Source: an uncultured Clostridia bacterium (GTDB lineage Bacteria > Bacillota > Clostridia > Christensenellales > UBA1242). Taken from it: DNA of 64,000 nt. The translations under genes and the position numbers were made by a program. Below, piece by piece: positions 42,911 to 52,775 of this stretch. Below the pieces are notes generated by a model, which ran no database searches, was not told the DNA's origin, and worked only from the letters and a program-made list of their open reading frames with translations. The stretch spans positions 70,116-134,115 of the forward strand of contig CATLHJ010000001.1 of assembly GCA_949949035.1 (NCBI GenBank). Reading direction: 5' to 3'. Position 1 is the stretch's first letter. Every line of letters begins with the position of its first letter.

Positions 42911-45070
42911 ATGGAAAATAATAAAAAATGGACTTTGACTGTTGGTAATAAAACAGTAACTGTGGAAACGGGAGCGTTGTGTGGGTTAGCACACGGTACG
43001 TGTTTAGTTTCCTGTGGCGATACGGTCATCATGGCTAACGTCACGATGGCGGATCAACCGCGGGAAGGGATTGACTTTTTCCCGTTAGGTGTAGACTTTC
43101 AAGAAAAATTGTATTCGGTAGGGAAAATTCCCGGTGGTTTTACTCGACGTGAAGGGCGGGGTGGCGACAAGGCTATTTTAACTAGTCGTCTAATCGACCG
43201 TCCTTTGCGTCCTTTGTTTAATAAGGCGTTGCACAACGACGTTGCCGTGGTGGTTACTACCTTGTCGGTTGACCCCGATGTTGCGCCCGAGCCGTTAGGC
43301 ATGTTGGCGTCGTCGGTGGCGTTGACCATCAGTGATATTCCGTGGAACGGCCCAACGGGAGCGGTGCAAGTGGCACGGGTAAATGGTCAGTTTATCTGTA
43401 ACCCGACCGCAGCGGAACAAGACGCCAGTGACTTACATTTGACAGTTAGTGGTACCAGTGAAGCCGTGTTGATGGTGGAGGCAGGGGCCAAAGAAGTTAA
43501 CGAAGCGGACATGGTTGACGCGATTATGTTCGCCCACGAGGAAATTAAAAAACAATGCGAGTTCCAAGTTAATTTGGCCAAAAAAATTGGTAAAGAAAAA
43601 CGAAAAGTACAACTACATGTTGTGGATTCGGGGTTGGAAGAACGAGTGCGTTCTTTCGCGACCAGTTTTATTGAAACAGCCTTAAAAGAAACCGACACCA
43701 TTAAACGTCGGGTTGAAGAGGACAAAGTGGCGGCTATTTTGGCAGACAATTTTGCCGATATTTGGGAAGACAACAAGGCCGACATTACCGAAATTGCCAA
43801 TAAAATCAAAAAAGAGATTGTGCGTGATAAAATCATCAACCAAGGCATTCGTCCCGATGGGCGGGGAACCAAAGACATTCGTCCGATTTGGGTGGCTACA
43901 GGCTTGTTGCCGCGTACGCACGGGTCGGCGGTCTTTACTCGCGGGAATACGCAAGTTTTGAATGTTTGTACCTTGGGTATGTTAAGCGATGCCCAGAAGT
44001 TGGACGGTATTGATGATGAAGAAGCCAAACGTTACATGCACCAATACAACATGCCACCGTACGCGACCGGTGAAGCGCGGCAATTACGTGCGCCCAGTCG
44101 CCGCGAAGTTGGCCACGGGGCGTTGGCCGAACGGGCGTTGTTACCGGTTTTGCCCAGTGAAGAGGAATTCCCTTACGCCATCCGCACGGTCAGTGAAGTG
44201 CTGTCCAGTAATGGCAGTTCATCTATGGCGTCAGTCTGCGGCAGTTCTTTGTCGTTAATGAACGCTGGTGTGCCGATTAAAGCGGCGGTGGCGGGGATTG
44301 CAATGGGGTTAATTAAGGATGCCACCACGGGGAAGGTCGCGGTCTTGACCGACATTCAGGGTACGGAAGATTTCTACGGCGATATGGATTTCAAAGTAGC
44401 TGGTACGGAAAAAGGTATTACCGCGATTCAAATGGACATTAAAATTGCGGGTATTGATAAAGACATCATTACGACCGCGCTGGCGCAAGCCCGCGAAGGC
44501 CGTTTGAAAATCTTAAAAATCATGAACGCGGATACCAAAGTCCCGGCAGCGGAAGTTTCGCCTTACGCACCCAAGATTATCACCTTCAAAATTAATCCGG
44601 ATAAAATTAAAGATGTTATCGGCAGTGGTGGTAAGGTTATTAACAAAATCATTGAACAAACCGGCGTTAAGATAGATATTGAAGATGATGGCAGTGTCTT
44701 TGTCGGTGGCGCGGACGCGGCAATGGTTAATAAAGCAAAACAGATTATTGATGGTATTGTTACGGACCCCGAAGTTGGGCAAGTATTTGACGGTACGGTA
44801 GTGCGGATCGCGGATTTTGGTTGTTTCGTCAAATTGACGGAAAACTGGGAAGGCATGGTTCACATTTCTAAATTGGCTCGTGAACGGGTTAATAAAGTGG
44901 AAGATGTGGTTAAGGTGGGCGATCCTATTAAAGTTAAGATTATCAAGATTGACGATAAGGGACGTATCGATTTACAACGTATTGTGCCGGCCAACGTAAC
45001 GACCGCTACCACGGCGCCTAAAACAACCGCCAAGCCAGTAGTTAAGCCAACAACTGACTTAAAGAAGTAA
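42911..45070 (+). CDS. pnp: Polyribonucleotide nucleotidyltransferase (PNPase)
   Basis: 719 residues. Two RNase PH domains joined by a helical domain, with GIDFFPLGVDFQEKLYSVGKIPGGF and RREVGHGALAERALLPVLP, then VCGSSLSLMNAGVPIKAAVAGIAMGL and QGTEDFYGDMDFKVAGTEKGITAIQMDIKI. A KH domain (KDVIGSGGKVIN) and an S1 domain (GTVVRIADFGCFVKL) follow. It degrades mRNA by phosphorolysis. pnp, a deacetylase gene and an M16 peptidase are neighbours as in Bacillus (pnpA-ylxY-mlpA), though the middle gene is inverted here. Confidence 0.96.
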   Translation: MENNKKWTLTVGNKTVTVETGALCGLAHGTCLVSCGDTVIMANVTMADQPREGIDFFPLGVDFQEKLYSVGKIPGGFTRREGRGGDKAILTSRLIDRPLRPLFNKALHNDVAVVVTTLSVDPDVAPEPLGMLASSVALTISDIPWNGPTGAVQVARVNGQFICNPTAAEQDASDLHLTVSGTSEAVLMVEAGAKEVNEADMVDAIMFAHEEIKKQCEFQVNLAKKIGKEKRKVQLHVVDSGLEERVRSFATSFIETALKETDTIKRRVEEDKVAAILADNFADIWEDNKADITEIANKIKKEIVRDKIINQGIRPDGRGTKDIRPIWVATGLLPRTHGSAVFTRGNTQVLNVCTLGMLSDAQKLDGIDDEEAKRYMHQYNMPPYATGEARQLRAPSRREVGHGALAERALLPVLPSEEEFPYAIRTVSEVLSSNGSSSMASVCGSSLSLMNAGVPIKAAVAGIAMGLIKDATTGKVAVLTDIQGTEDFYGDMDFKVAGTEKGITAIQMDIKIAGIDKDIITTALAQAREGRLKILKIMNADTKVPAAEVSPYAPKIITFKINPDKIKDVIGSGGKVINKIIEQTGVKIDIEDDGSVFVGGADAAMVNKAKQIIDGIVTDPEVGQVFDGTVVRIADFGCFVKLTENWEGMVHISKLARERVNKVEDVVKVGDPIKVKIIKIDDKGRIDLQRIVPANVTTATTAPKTTAKPVVKPTTDLKK

Positions 45071-45746
45071 GTACTAAATTACGCTCTAAAAAATTGGCAA
45101 TGATGGCTGCCAAGCTCTGTTGGGTGGCCGCATTAGCCTTTAAGAAAATGATGTCACCCGCTTGGGTCTGATTGGTGGCGTAGGCTTGCACCAAATTACT
45201 GTCGGCGGTCGCCCAGTCGATGCTGACGGGGCGGTCGGTGGGCAGTACGGTGCGGTAACCTAAATTACTGGCCATGGCCAAGGTGTTTTTATTGAACAAA
45301 CCGTTGGGTGGGGTAAAGAAGGCCGGGGCTTTCCCCGTTAAGTTACGTAATAAAGAGCCACCCAAGTTAATTTCGTCACGGATGGTATTTTTGTCGGCGA
45401 TATTTAGGGCAGTGTGACTGAAGCCGTAATTGCCCAGTTCGCACTGTTCCGCTAGGGTATTAAGGGTGGCTAAATTGCGGGCCGCCGTGGCTCCCGTAAG
45501 AAAAAACGTAGCATTGGCCCGGGCGTTGGCAAGTGTTGGTAACATCTGCGCGGCGCAATCGGCGGCAGTGTCGTCGTCAATCAAAAGCACCAAGGCTACT
45601 GCTTGCCCGTGGCGGTCGCCGTTTGATAGTGGGGCATCTACCCGCAGATAAGTGTTACCCACGTCAAGGTTAAAAACTAAAAAACTGATGACCAATAAGG
45701 TACAGCCAATAATGCTGTTGGTAATAATGGTGCGTTTGGTCGGCAT
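45042..45746 (-). CDS. Polysaccharide deacetylase-like membrane protein (YlxY position)
   Basis: 234 residues. N-terminal anchor (about 9-27), then a NodB-like domain with VALVLLIDDDTAADC, NATFFLTGATAARN, LAEQCELGNYGFSH and FFTPPNGLFNKNT. Motif order matches the carbohydrate esterase 4 fold, but metal-binding positions deviate: the usual second His and the canonical DDGP are altered, so activity is doubtful. It overlaps the pnp end by 29 bases, convergent. TATAAT lies upstream on this strand. Confidence 0.75.
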   Translation of the reverse strand: MPTKRTIITNSIIGCTLLVISFLVFNLDVGNTYLRVDAPLSNGDRHGQAVALVLLIDDDTAADCAAQMLPTLANARANATFFLTGATAARNLATLNTLAEQCELGNYGFSHTALNIADKNTIRDEINLGGSLLRNLTGKAPAFFTPPNGLFNKNTLAMASNLGYRTVLPTDRPVSIDWATADSNLVQAYATNQTQAGDIIFLKANAATQQSLAAIIANFLERNLVLTSLSQLLA

Positions 45747-45765
45747 ATTTTATACATATTATAAG

Positions 45766-45795
45766 TTGATTATTTTTATGTTTTCAAGGTATGCT
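45766..45795 (+). promoter_or_regulatory. Promoter of the M16 peptidase gene
   Basis: TTGATT (45766-45771), 18-base spacer, TATGCT (45790-45795), six bases to the ATG at 45802. It supports the start at 45802 rather than the longer open frame. Confidence 0.6.
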
Positions 45796-45801
45796 ATTAC
45801 T

Positions 45802-47037
45802 ATGGAACCGATTATTAAACAATACGAAAACGGCTTGCGCTTGGTAGTGCAGCCGATGGCCAATTACCGCAGTGTGGCCCTGAATGTTCAAGTGTTGGTG
45901 GGCAGCGGGGACGAATTACCGAACGAACAGGGCCTGTCGCATTTTTGTGAACACATGTTGTTCAAGGGTACTAAACGGCGTACGGGACAACAAATTATTG
46001 ACGAATTATCAATGTTGAGCGTGGACTACAACGCGTGGACCAGTGAGTCCGCAACCTGTTATCATACCAAAGGAGTGGCGGATAATTTGGAACAGTGCGT
46101 GGACATTCTGTCTGATATGTACTTTAATCTGCAATTTACGCCCGAAGATTTTGATAAAGAAGGGGACGTCATTGTGCAAGAAATTGCCATGCACGAAGAC
46201 CGACCGAAATCGGTGTTATTCGATCTATTAAACAGTACTTTTTTCCATGGTACCAAATACGAACACCCCGTGGCGGGTTTCGCCAAGGCGATTAAAAAGT
46301 ACCAACCGGATGATATTTATCAATACATCAAAAAACACTATATTGCGCCGAACACCGTCATTGCCATGGCGGGGGACGTAACTTTGGCGCGGGCCGAAGC
46401 GTTAGTGGCTAAATATTTCTTGCCGTTTTACCCACAAGGTAAAGCCCAACCTAAAATGCGGGTTAACACGCCCGCGATTGTGCCGGTACCCAGCCAAGTG
46501 AAGAAAAAGAAAAACACCGAACAACAACACGTGGCGTTGGTTTTTCCGGTCGGTAACCAATTTGCTGACGATCGTTACGCACTGGGTTTGTTAACCTTGA
46601 TTTTAGGTGGTGATATGAGCAGTCGCCTGTTTATTAACGTGCGCGAAAAATTAGGATTGGTTTATTCCATTCACGCCGAAAGGGAACTGTGTGATTTAGG
46701 TGGTTATTTCGCTGTGGTCTTTTCCTGTACTCCGAAAAATACCGCTAAGGTAATTGAAGTGGTCAGTCACGAAATTGCCAAATTACGACAGGAAGGGGTG
46801 ACCGCAACCGAATTGACCAAAGCACGTAACTTTCGTCACGTTAACGTGTTATTCCAAAGTGAAAGTACGGTAGCGGTAAACAATGGTAACACCGACCAGT
46901 TAATGGAATATGGACGTATTGATAGTACGGATGCTTACTTGCGTAAGATTGATCAAATTACGGTGGCCGATTTGCAAGCGGTAATCGACCAGTACCTACG
47001 GTTGGACCGCATGTCTATCTTTACTGTTGGTAAATAA
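45802..47037 (+). CDS. M16 family zinc peptidase (MlpA/YmxG-like)
   Basis: 411 residues. The inverted zinc motif HFCEH is at about residues 46-50 with a downstream Glu (IAMHEDRPKSVLFD). The second half has the non-catalytic M16 domain with GGDMSSRLFINVREKLGLVYSIHA, the conserved R/Y pair for substrate binding. Processing-peptidase-like; in Bacillus the homologue lies beside pnpA. Cytoplasmic, no signal peptide. Confidence 0.92.
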   Translation: MEPIIKQYENGLRLVVQPMANYRSVALNVQVLVGSGDELPNEQGLSHFCEHMLFKGTKRRTGQQIIDELSMLSVDYNAWTSESATCYHTKGVADNLEQCVDILSDMYFNLQFTPEDFDKEGDVIVQEIAMHEDRPKSVLFDLLNSTFFHGTKYEHPVAGFAKAIKKYQPDDIYQYIKKHYIAPNTVIAMAGDVTLARAEALVAKYFLPFYPQGKAQPKMRVNTPAIVPVPSQVKKKKNTEQQHVALVFPVGNQFADDRYALGLLTLILGGDMSSRLFINVREKLGLVYSIHAERELCDLGGYFAVVFSCTPKNTAKVIEVVSHEIAKLRQEGVTATELTKARNFRHVNVLFQSESTVAVNNGNTDQLMEYGRIDSTDAYLRKIDQITVADLQAVIDQYLRLDRMSIFTVGK

Positions 47038-47063
47038 TATTTTACTAAAAGTACAATTTTGTT

Positions 47064-47069
47064 TATAAT
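47064..47069 (+). promoter_or_regulatory. -10 box of the ftsK-like gene
   Basis: TATAAT with only two bases to a first ATG (47072) and eight to a second (47078). The usual 5-8 base distance in this genome favours 47078. Confidence 0.55.
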
Positions 47070-47077
47070 TTATGGTA

Positions 47078-49789
47078 ATGGATGGTATTGTCCACAGAAC
47101 CAAAAAACCGAACGCTAAACGTCCCTTCCCGTGGGGTGACGTTATTATTTGGGTGGCCGGTATTTTGGCGTTACTGGTATTATTTCGGGTGTGTGGACCG
47201 GTTTCCGATTTTTTGTACGGCATTATGGGCGTCTATGTCTTTACCGTTTTCATCTTCCTTGCGGTTTTCGGTCTTGTTGTTAAAACGGGAAAACGGGTGC
47301 ACGTTCGACGGCAATATTTAATTGGCTCTATGCTTATGGTGCTGTCGTTTTTTATTGCCTTGCACATTGGGTTTACGCAGGCGGTAATTCAAGGCGGTAA
47401 AAGTGCCTACTTTGGCCAATACTTGGCGTATTGTTTCGCCGCGCAGCCGATTACGCCCGGCGGAGTGTTGTTCGCATTGCCGTCGTACTTGCTTATGGTG
47501 GTGGCGGGAGCGCTGGGCGCTTATTTGTTGTTGGCGGCATTTTTCTTGGTTGGTTTGATTCTGGTAATTAACTGTGCTGTTTCGCGTCAGCGAGAAAAAC
47601 GGATTTTAACTATGGCCGATAAACCTGTTAAGGAAGTCAATACCGCCGCTGACTTTGACGCCAAAACCGCTGAACTGTACGAAAAACTGCAAACCACCAA
47701 CAAAGAATTGTTGCGCGAGAACCGTCGTCGTTTCGAAAGTCATAAAAGTTTATTGGGGCTTGGCGCAATTAAGAACGATCCGGTCAGCAAGTCAACTCCC
47801 GCCGCACCAGTCCCGTTGAGCCAATTAAATACTCCCGAAGGCATTAACCAAGCTTCGGTGGCCGAAGCCGAAGCCTTGATGAGCGGTTTGAAAATGTATA
47901 ACGACGGCAAGGTAATTCCGTGGCAGGGTATGGATAGTAATACTTGGGCGGCAGTGAACCCTTTGTCCACGCCGACACCACAACCGACGATGCCGACCAT
48001 GGGACCGATACCATTTGGTGGTATGTCGGGGATGAATTACCAAAATTCAATGCCGCCGGCACCACAACCGACCACCCCCACCCATGGCAATGGCTGGGAT
48101 GAACTGAACGGTCGCCAATGGCAAGGGGCGAATAGCACTTGGACGCCACCCGCCGCGCCCAGTAATACGGCCGGTACGGGGGTGGGTTTTGGTGCCACCA
48201 TTACGCCGCGGACTGACCGACGAAAAAATGCAGCAGTACTACAAAATATCAGTAACCAAACGTCCTTGCCACTGGATACGCCACCCGCAACACCGGCGGG
48301 CGATACTTTCAAAAATAAACGTTATATTAAACCTTCGTTGGATTTAATCCATACCCAGAGTATGGACTTATCGCAGTTTAATGCGGAAGCCAGCGAGAAA
48401 GAAGCCAAACTGAACGAACTGTTCCAACAATATAACGTGCGCGCCAAAGTTGCTAGTTTCAATGTGGCGCCTGCCGTTACGCGTTTTGAAATTGTTCCCG
48501 AAATCGGTACGCGGGTGGCGCAGATCGAAAACTTGCGCGATGATATGAACTTCGTTTTGAAGACCAACAACACGCGTATGGAAAGTCCGATTGAAGGTAA
48601 AAACGCGATTGGTATTGAGGTGCCCAACCACACGATTGGGACTGTGTCCATTAAGGACTTATTGGCTTCGCGCGAATTTATCAATCACCCCAGTCCTCTG
48701 GCCATTTGCGTTGGTAAAAACATTAACGACGAACCCGTCATTGCTGACTTGGCGGAGATGCCACACTTACTGGTGGCGGGAACTACTGGTTCGGGTAAAT
48801 CAGTCTGCATTAACACCATTTTAACCAGTTTGATTTATAAGACCAGCCCTGAAGAATTGAAGTTGTTGTTGATTGATATGAAGGGCGGGGTCGAACTAGG
48901 TATGTACAATGGCTTACCGCATATGTTGGTGGAAAGGTGCATCAGTAATGTTACGCACGCGGTTAACGCTTTTAAGTGGTTAATCAAAGAAATGGATCAC
49001 CGTTACGACTTATTACAGGGACAACACGTTAACAACATTGCGCTGTATCAGGCATTGCCTGCTTATAAGGAAGGACAAATCCCGGCAATGCCGTACATCG
49101 TGATGGTGGTGGACGAAACTGCTGACTTGATGTCGCGTAACAAAAAAGAAGTGGAAGACTGCATTCAAAATCTGGCGCAAAAATCGCGCGCGGCGGGTAT
49201 TCACATCGTATTGGCGACTCAACGTCCCAGTGTTGACGTGATCAGTGGGGTGATTAAAGCCAACATTGGTACTCGGATTGCGTTCCGCGTGTTAAGCGGG
49301 GTAGACAGTCGTACTATTTTGGATTCCATCGGTGCTGAAACTTTGATGGGACGGGGTGATATGTTGTTTATGACCGCCAAAGGTGTTGAGCGGGTACAAG
49401 GTTGTTACTTGGCGAACGATGAATTACACCGCATCGTCGGGGTAGTACGAGAAAAGAACGAAGCCGATTTCAATTTGGAATTAGAAGACATTATTCTTAA
49501 CGGTATTCCCGAAGGCGGTGGGGGAGATTTCGGCAGTGATAGCGGCGAGGTTGGTGAACAAGACCCGAAATTAGTGGCGGTTTTGCGGTACGCCGTGCGC
49601 GAAAACAACGTACGGCAAACACTGTCAATTTCGGAAATCCAGCGTAAATTCTCGGTTGGTTTTGGTCGAGCGGGGCGCATTATGGACCAATTAGAACAAA
49701 AAGGTTTTGTGGGGGCGGACTTCGGTAATGGTAAACCACGAGAAGTTTTGGTAACGCGGGAACAAGTTGCAGAACTTTACGGGTTATAG
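47078..49789 (+). CDS. ftsK: DNA translocase FtsK/SpoIIIE
   Basis: 903 residues. Four membrane helices (about 20-175), a Pro/Thr/Gln-rich linker (about 215-410), the alpha domain, the RecA-like motor with Walker A AGTTGSGKSV (about 567-576) and Walker B YIVMVVDETADLM, and the C-terminal gamma winged helix (SISEIQRKFSVGFGRAGRIMDQLEQKGFVG) that reads KOPS/SRS sequences. It pumps chromosomal DNA through the septum during division or sporulation. The motor carries LLIDMKGGVELGMYNGLPHM where most homologues have a DPKxVEL form. Confidence 0.94.
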   Translation: MDGIVHRTKKPNAKRPFPWGDVIIWVAGILALLVLFRVCGPVSDFLYGIMGVYVFTVFIFLAVFGLVVKTGKRVHVRRQYLIGSMLMVLSFFIALHIGFTQAVIQGGKSAYFGQYLAYCFAAQPITPGGVLFALPSYLLMVVAGALGAYLLLAAFFLVGLILVINCAVSRQREKRILTMADKPVKEVNTAADFDAKTAELYEKLQTTNKELLRENRRRFESHKSLLGLGAIKNDPVSKSTPAAPVPLSQLNTPEGINQASVAEAEALMSGLKMYNDGKVIPWQGMDSNTWAAVNPLSTPTPQPTMPTMGPIPFGGMSGMNYQNSMPPAPQPTTPTHGNGWDELNGRQWQGANSTWTPPAAPSNTAGTGVGFGATITPRTDRRKNAAVLQNISNQTSLPLDTPPATPAGDTFKNKRYIKPSLDLIHTQSMDLSQFNAEASEKEAKLNELFQQYNVRAKVASFNVAPAVTRFEIVPEIGTRVAQIENLRDDMNFVLKTNNTRMESPIEGKNAIGIEVPNHTIGTVSIKDLLASREFINHPSPLAICVGKNINDEPVIADLAEMPHLLVAGTTGSGKSVCINTILTSLIYKTSPEELKLLLIDMKGGVELGMYNGLPHMLVERCISNVTHAVNAFKWLIKEMDHRYDLLQGQHVNNIALYQALPAYKEGQIPAMPYIVMVVDETADLMSRNKKEVEDCIQNLAQKSRAAGIHIVLATQRPSVDVISGVIKANIGTRIAFRVLSGVDSRTILDSIGAETLMGRGDMLFMTAKGVERVQGCYLANDELHRIVGVVREKNEADFNLELEDIILNGIPEGGGGDFGSDSGEVGEQDPKLVAVLRYAVRENNVRQTLSISEIQRKFSVGFGRAGRIMDQLEQKGFVGADFGNGKPREVLVTREQVAELYGL

Positions 49790-49803
49790 TAAACTGGTAA
49801 ACA

Positions 49804-51957
49804 ATGGATAAAATTTTTGACTTCAAGACCTGTGAGCAACATTATAATGATTATTGGTACAACCAAAAGGTTTTTGTCGCGCACGTTAACCGCGACAAAA
49901 AGCCGTTTACGGTCATTATGCCACCACCCAATGTGACCAGTAAATTGCACATTGGTCACGCGTTTGATGATACGATTATTGATGTTTTGATTCGTTTCAA
50001 ACGCATGCAAGGTTACGAAGTGTTAATGTTGCCGGGAGCCGACCACGCGGCGATTGCTACCGAAGCCAAGGTTGTCAGTGAACTGGCCAAGGAAGGTTTG
50101 ACCAAGAAGGATTTAACCCGTGCTCAATTTATGGAGCGCATTGAAGCGTGGTACGTTAAATATCAAGGTGAAATCTGTAACCAGTTTCGCCGCTTGGGCT
50201 TGTCCTGTGATTGGACGCGGTTTACTTTTACCATGGATGAACATTGTCAAAAAGAAGTAGTTAAGGCCTTTAATCGTTTGTATCAGGACGGCTACATTTA
50301 CCGTGGTGAACGGATGATTAATTGGTGTCAAAATTGTCACACCGCTTTATCTGATGACGAGGTTGAATATCACGAAGTTAAACGTTCAATTTGGACCATT
50401 AAGTACGGACCGTTGAAAGTGGCGACGACGCGTCCTGAAACTTTGTTCGGTGATGTGGCGGTGGCGGTGCATCCCGACGATCCGCGTTACCAAGATCTGA
50501 TTGGTAAAGAAGTGCCATTGCCATTAACTGGCCGCACGATCCCCGTGATTGCCGACGCGTCGGTTGACCGCAAGTTCGGTACGGGAGTCGTTAAAATTAC
50601 GCCCGCCCACGACCACAACGACTATGTGGTGGGCGAACGACACCACTTAACCCCGTTAAAAGTTATTGACGAAATCGGGCATTTATGTGGTGAAGCGGTG
50701 GGTACTTATGCGGGGTTATCTGTGGCGGAAGCCCGTGCCAAAGTGGTGGCCGATTTGCGCGCGCAAGGCGTATTAGTTAACGAAAAACCGCACGTATCTA
50801 ACATTGGTCAATGCTACCGTTGCCACCAAACGGTTGAACCGATGATTTCGCAACAATGGTTTGTTAAAATGCACGATTTGGCACAACCCGCGATAGCGGC
50901 ATTAAACAACGGTCTAACTATTGTACCGAAGAAGTTTCAAAAAATCTATTTGCATTGGCTGAATAACATTAAGGACTGGTGTATTTCGCGGCAACTAATT
51001 TCGGGGCATCGCATCCCGTTAGACGGCGAAACCGACGTGTTAGACACGTGGTTTTCGGCGGCCTTGTGGCCCTTTATCACTTTGAACAAAAATCCGGACG
51101 ACTTTAATTACTTTTACCCGACTAATGTTTTGGTGACGGCGTACGATATTATTTTCTTCTGGGTAATCCGCATGGTTTTTTCGGGGTTATACCATACTCA
51201 ACAATTACCATTTAATACCGTGTTAATGCATGGTTTGGTTCGCGATAGCCAAGGGCGTAAAATGAGTAAATCATTGGGCAATGGTATTGACCCAATTGAA
51301 GTCATTGACGAATATGGTGCGGATGTGTTGCGGTATTCGTTATTGGCCGGTTCCCGTTTGGACCGTGATCCAAGTTACGGACAGGAAAAAATCACCAAAG
51401 CCCGTAATTTCATGAATAAGATTTGGAATGCTACCAAGTTCGTATTGGCACACCAAGACAACCAATTATTGGTTACGGCTTTGGAAACTTTTATTAAAAT
51501 GCTGAACCCCATTTGTCCGTACATTACCGAACAACTGTGGCGCGAACTGGGACATAACACCGATTTGGCGTTTGAGCCGTTTCCAACCCCCATCAAAGGC
51601 CCCAAGCACTGGCTGGTAACCAGTCTAAATAAGATGGTACGGACAATCACTCGGCGTTACGAAAAGTATGAGTTTGGGGTAGCGGCTAATGAATTGCAAC
51701 AATTTTTCTGGTCGGAATTTTGCGACCGTTACATTGAAGAATGCAAGGGTAAACCAGTGGACAAGGCCACCAAAACGGTGGCGGTGGAAGACCCGCAGGT
51801 AAAAATCAACTTTTATCGTGCCGAAATCGCCCGTTGCGAAAAAATGCTTGGTAATCCCAATTTTGTACAAAAAGCACCAGCCGCATTGGTGCAACAAGAA
51901 CAACAGAAACTTGCCAAGTTTAAGGAACTGTTATACAATTTAAGCGGTGAACAATAA
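49804..51957 (+). CDS. valS: Valyl-tRNA synthetase with rearranged C-terminal region
   Basis: 717 residues against about 880. Class I core is intact: PPNVTSKLHIGHA (HIGH), editing domain with ATTRPETLFGD and GTGVVKITPAHDHNDY, and KMSKSLGNGIDP. The zinc-ribbon insertion after CISRQLISGHRIP is absent. The anticodon-binding part is permuted: the block normally second (LETFIKMLNPICPYITEQLW, ending FEPFPTPI) comes before the block normally first (SLNKMVRTITRRYEKYEFG and QFFWSEFCDRYIEECK). The next conserved segment is lost, and the coiled-coil tRNA arm follows (about 670-715). Lying 14 bases after ftsK, without T-box. Confidence 0.9.
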   Translation: MDKIFDFKTCEQHYNDYWYNQKVFVAHVNRDKKPFTVIMPPPNVTSKLHIGHAFDDTIIDVLIRFKRMQGYEVLMLPGADHAAIATEAKVVSELAKEGLTKKDLTRAQFMERIEAWYVKYQGEICNQFRRLGLSCDWTRFTFTMDEHCQKEVVKAFNRLYQDGYIYRGERMINWCQNCHTALSDDEVEYHEVKRSIWTIKYGPLKVATTRPETLFGDVAVAVHPDDPRYQDLIGKEVPLPLTGRTIPVIADASVDRKFGTGVVKITPAHDHNDYVVGERHHLTPLKVIDEIGHLCGEAVGTYAGLSVAEARAKVVADLRAQGVLVNEKPHVSNIGQCYRCHQTVEPMISQQWFVKMHDLAQPAIAALNNGLTIVPKKFQKIYLHWLNNIKDWCISRQLISGHRIPLDGETDVLDTWFSAALWPFITLNKNPDDFNYFYPTNVLVTAYDIIFFWVIRMVFSGLYHTQQLPFNTVLMHGLVRDSQGRKMSKSLGNGIDPIEVIDEYGADVLRYSLLAGSRLDRDPSYGQEKITKARNFMNKIWNATKFVLAHQDNQLLVTALETFIKMLNPICPYITEQLWRELGHNTDLAFEPFPTPIKGPKHWLVTSLNKMVRTITRRYEKYEFGVAANELQQFFWSEFCDRYIEECKGKPVDKATKTVAVEDPQVKINFYRAEIARCEKMLGNPNFVQKAPAALVQQEQQKLAKFKELLYNLSGEQ

Positions 51958-52504
51958 TCGCTCCACTTATTTTGTGCCCGATGAAATGACCCGCAAAATT
52001 ATTTTGCTGTTCATTTTTGAGAAGATGGAAATCCCATTATCGGAAACAACGTTGTCGGAAATTATTATGTCCAATCCTGACTTGATGACCTATATGGACT
52101 ACCGCGATGCTTTGGCCAAGATTATGGATGTCCACTTTGTGGTGGCAAAAAACATTGGTGGGGATACGATGTATCTGTTGACCAAAGACGGGCGCGACTG
52201 TCTAACGCACTTTTGGAAGAAGATTCCTGCTTCGGTACGCGAAATGATTATTAAGTATACCGAAGAAAACAAGTTGCGCATGAAACGCAGTCAAGAGTAC
52301 CGAATTGACTACTACAAAAACGGTGACGGTACCTATACAGCGGTCTTTGCCATTAAGGACTATACTGCTTCGGCGAACTTAATGGAACTTAAAATGCGGG
52401 TACCATCGCGGGCCGATGCAATGCGGGCGGCGTCCCGTTGGAAAGATAAAGCCCCCGAAGTGTTTGACTTCGTGTATAATGGGCTGGTAGAGGAGGAAAG
52501 ATAA
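51947..52504 (+). CDS. DUF4364 family protein
   Basis: 185 residues. The start ILLFIFEKMEIPLSETTLSEIIMSNPDLMTYMDY is the winged-helix-like opening of DUF4364, a family common in Clostridia, and the C-terminal part is alpha/beta. Possibly a DNA-binding regulator, function unknown. A GTG start overlapping valS by 11 bases is assumed; an ATG at about 51980 is the alternative. Confidence 0.8.
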   Translation: MNNNRSTYFVPDEMTRKIILLFIFEKMEIPLSETTLSEIIMSNPDLMTYMDYRDALAKIMDVHFVVAKNIGGDTMYLLTKDGRDCLTHFWKKIPASVREMIIKYTEENKLRMKRSQEYRIDYYKNGDGTYTAVFAIKDYTASANLMELKMRVPSRADAMRAASRWKDKAPEVFDFVYNGLVEEER

Positions 52505-52505
52505 A

Positions 52506-52772
52506 ATGCGACAATTTACTTATCAACCGCGTGGCGTGTGTAGCCAACGTTTGTCCTTTGAATTGGACGAAAACGAAGTGGTACATAACGTTCGTTTCTT
52601 GGGCGGTTGCCCAGGCAACACGGTGGGGGTAGCCACTTTGGCCGAAGGACACAAGGCTACCGAGTTAATTAAAATGTTAAAGAACATTGACTGTGGTGGT
52701 CGGGGTACCAGTTGCCCTGACCAGTTGGCGATTGCCTTGCAACAGGCGTTAACGCAAGCGTTAGGTAAATAA
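52506..52772 (+). CDS. TSCPD domain protein (TIGR03905 type)
   Basis: 88 residues. FLGGCPGNTVGVATLAEGHKATELIKMLKNIDCGGRGTSCPDQLA contains the family's CPGN and TSCPD blocks. Such short proteins resemble the C-terminal domain of B12-dependent ribonucleotide reductase; their function is unknown. GAGGAGGAAAG precedes the ATG. Confidence 0.88.
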   Translation: MRQFTYQPRGVCSQRLSFELDENEVVHNVRFLGGCPGNTVGVATLAEGHKATELIKMLKNIDCGGRGTSCPDQLAIALQQALTQALGK

Positions 52773-52775
52773 GCC

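Noticed and set aside
49790-49803. T-box leader before valS
   Set aside because: Only 14 bases separate ftsK and valS, leaving no room for one.
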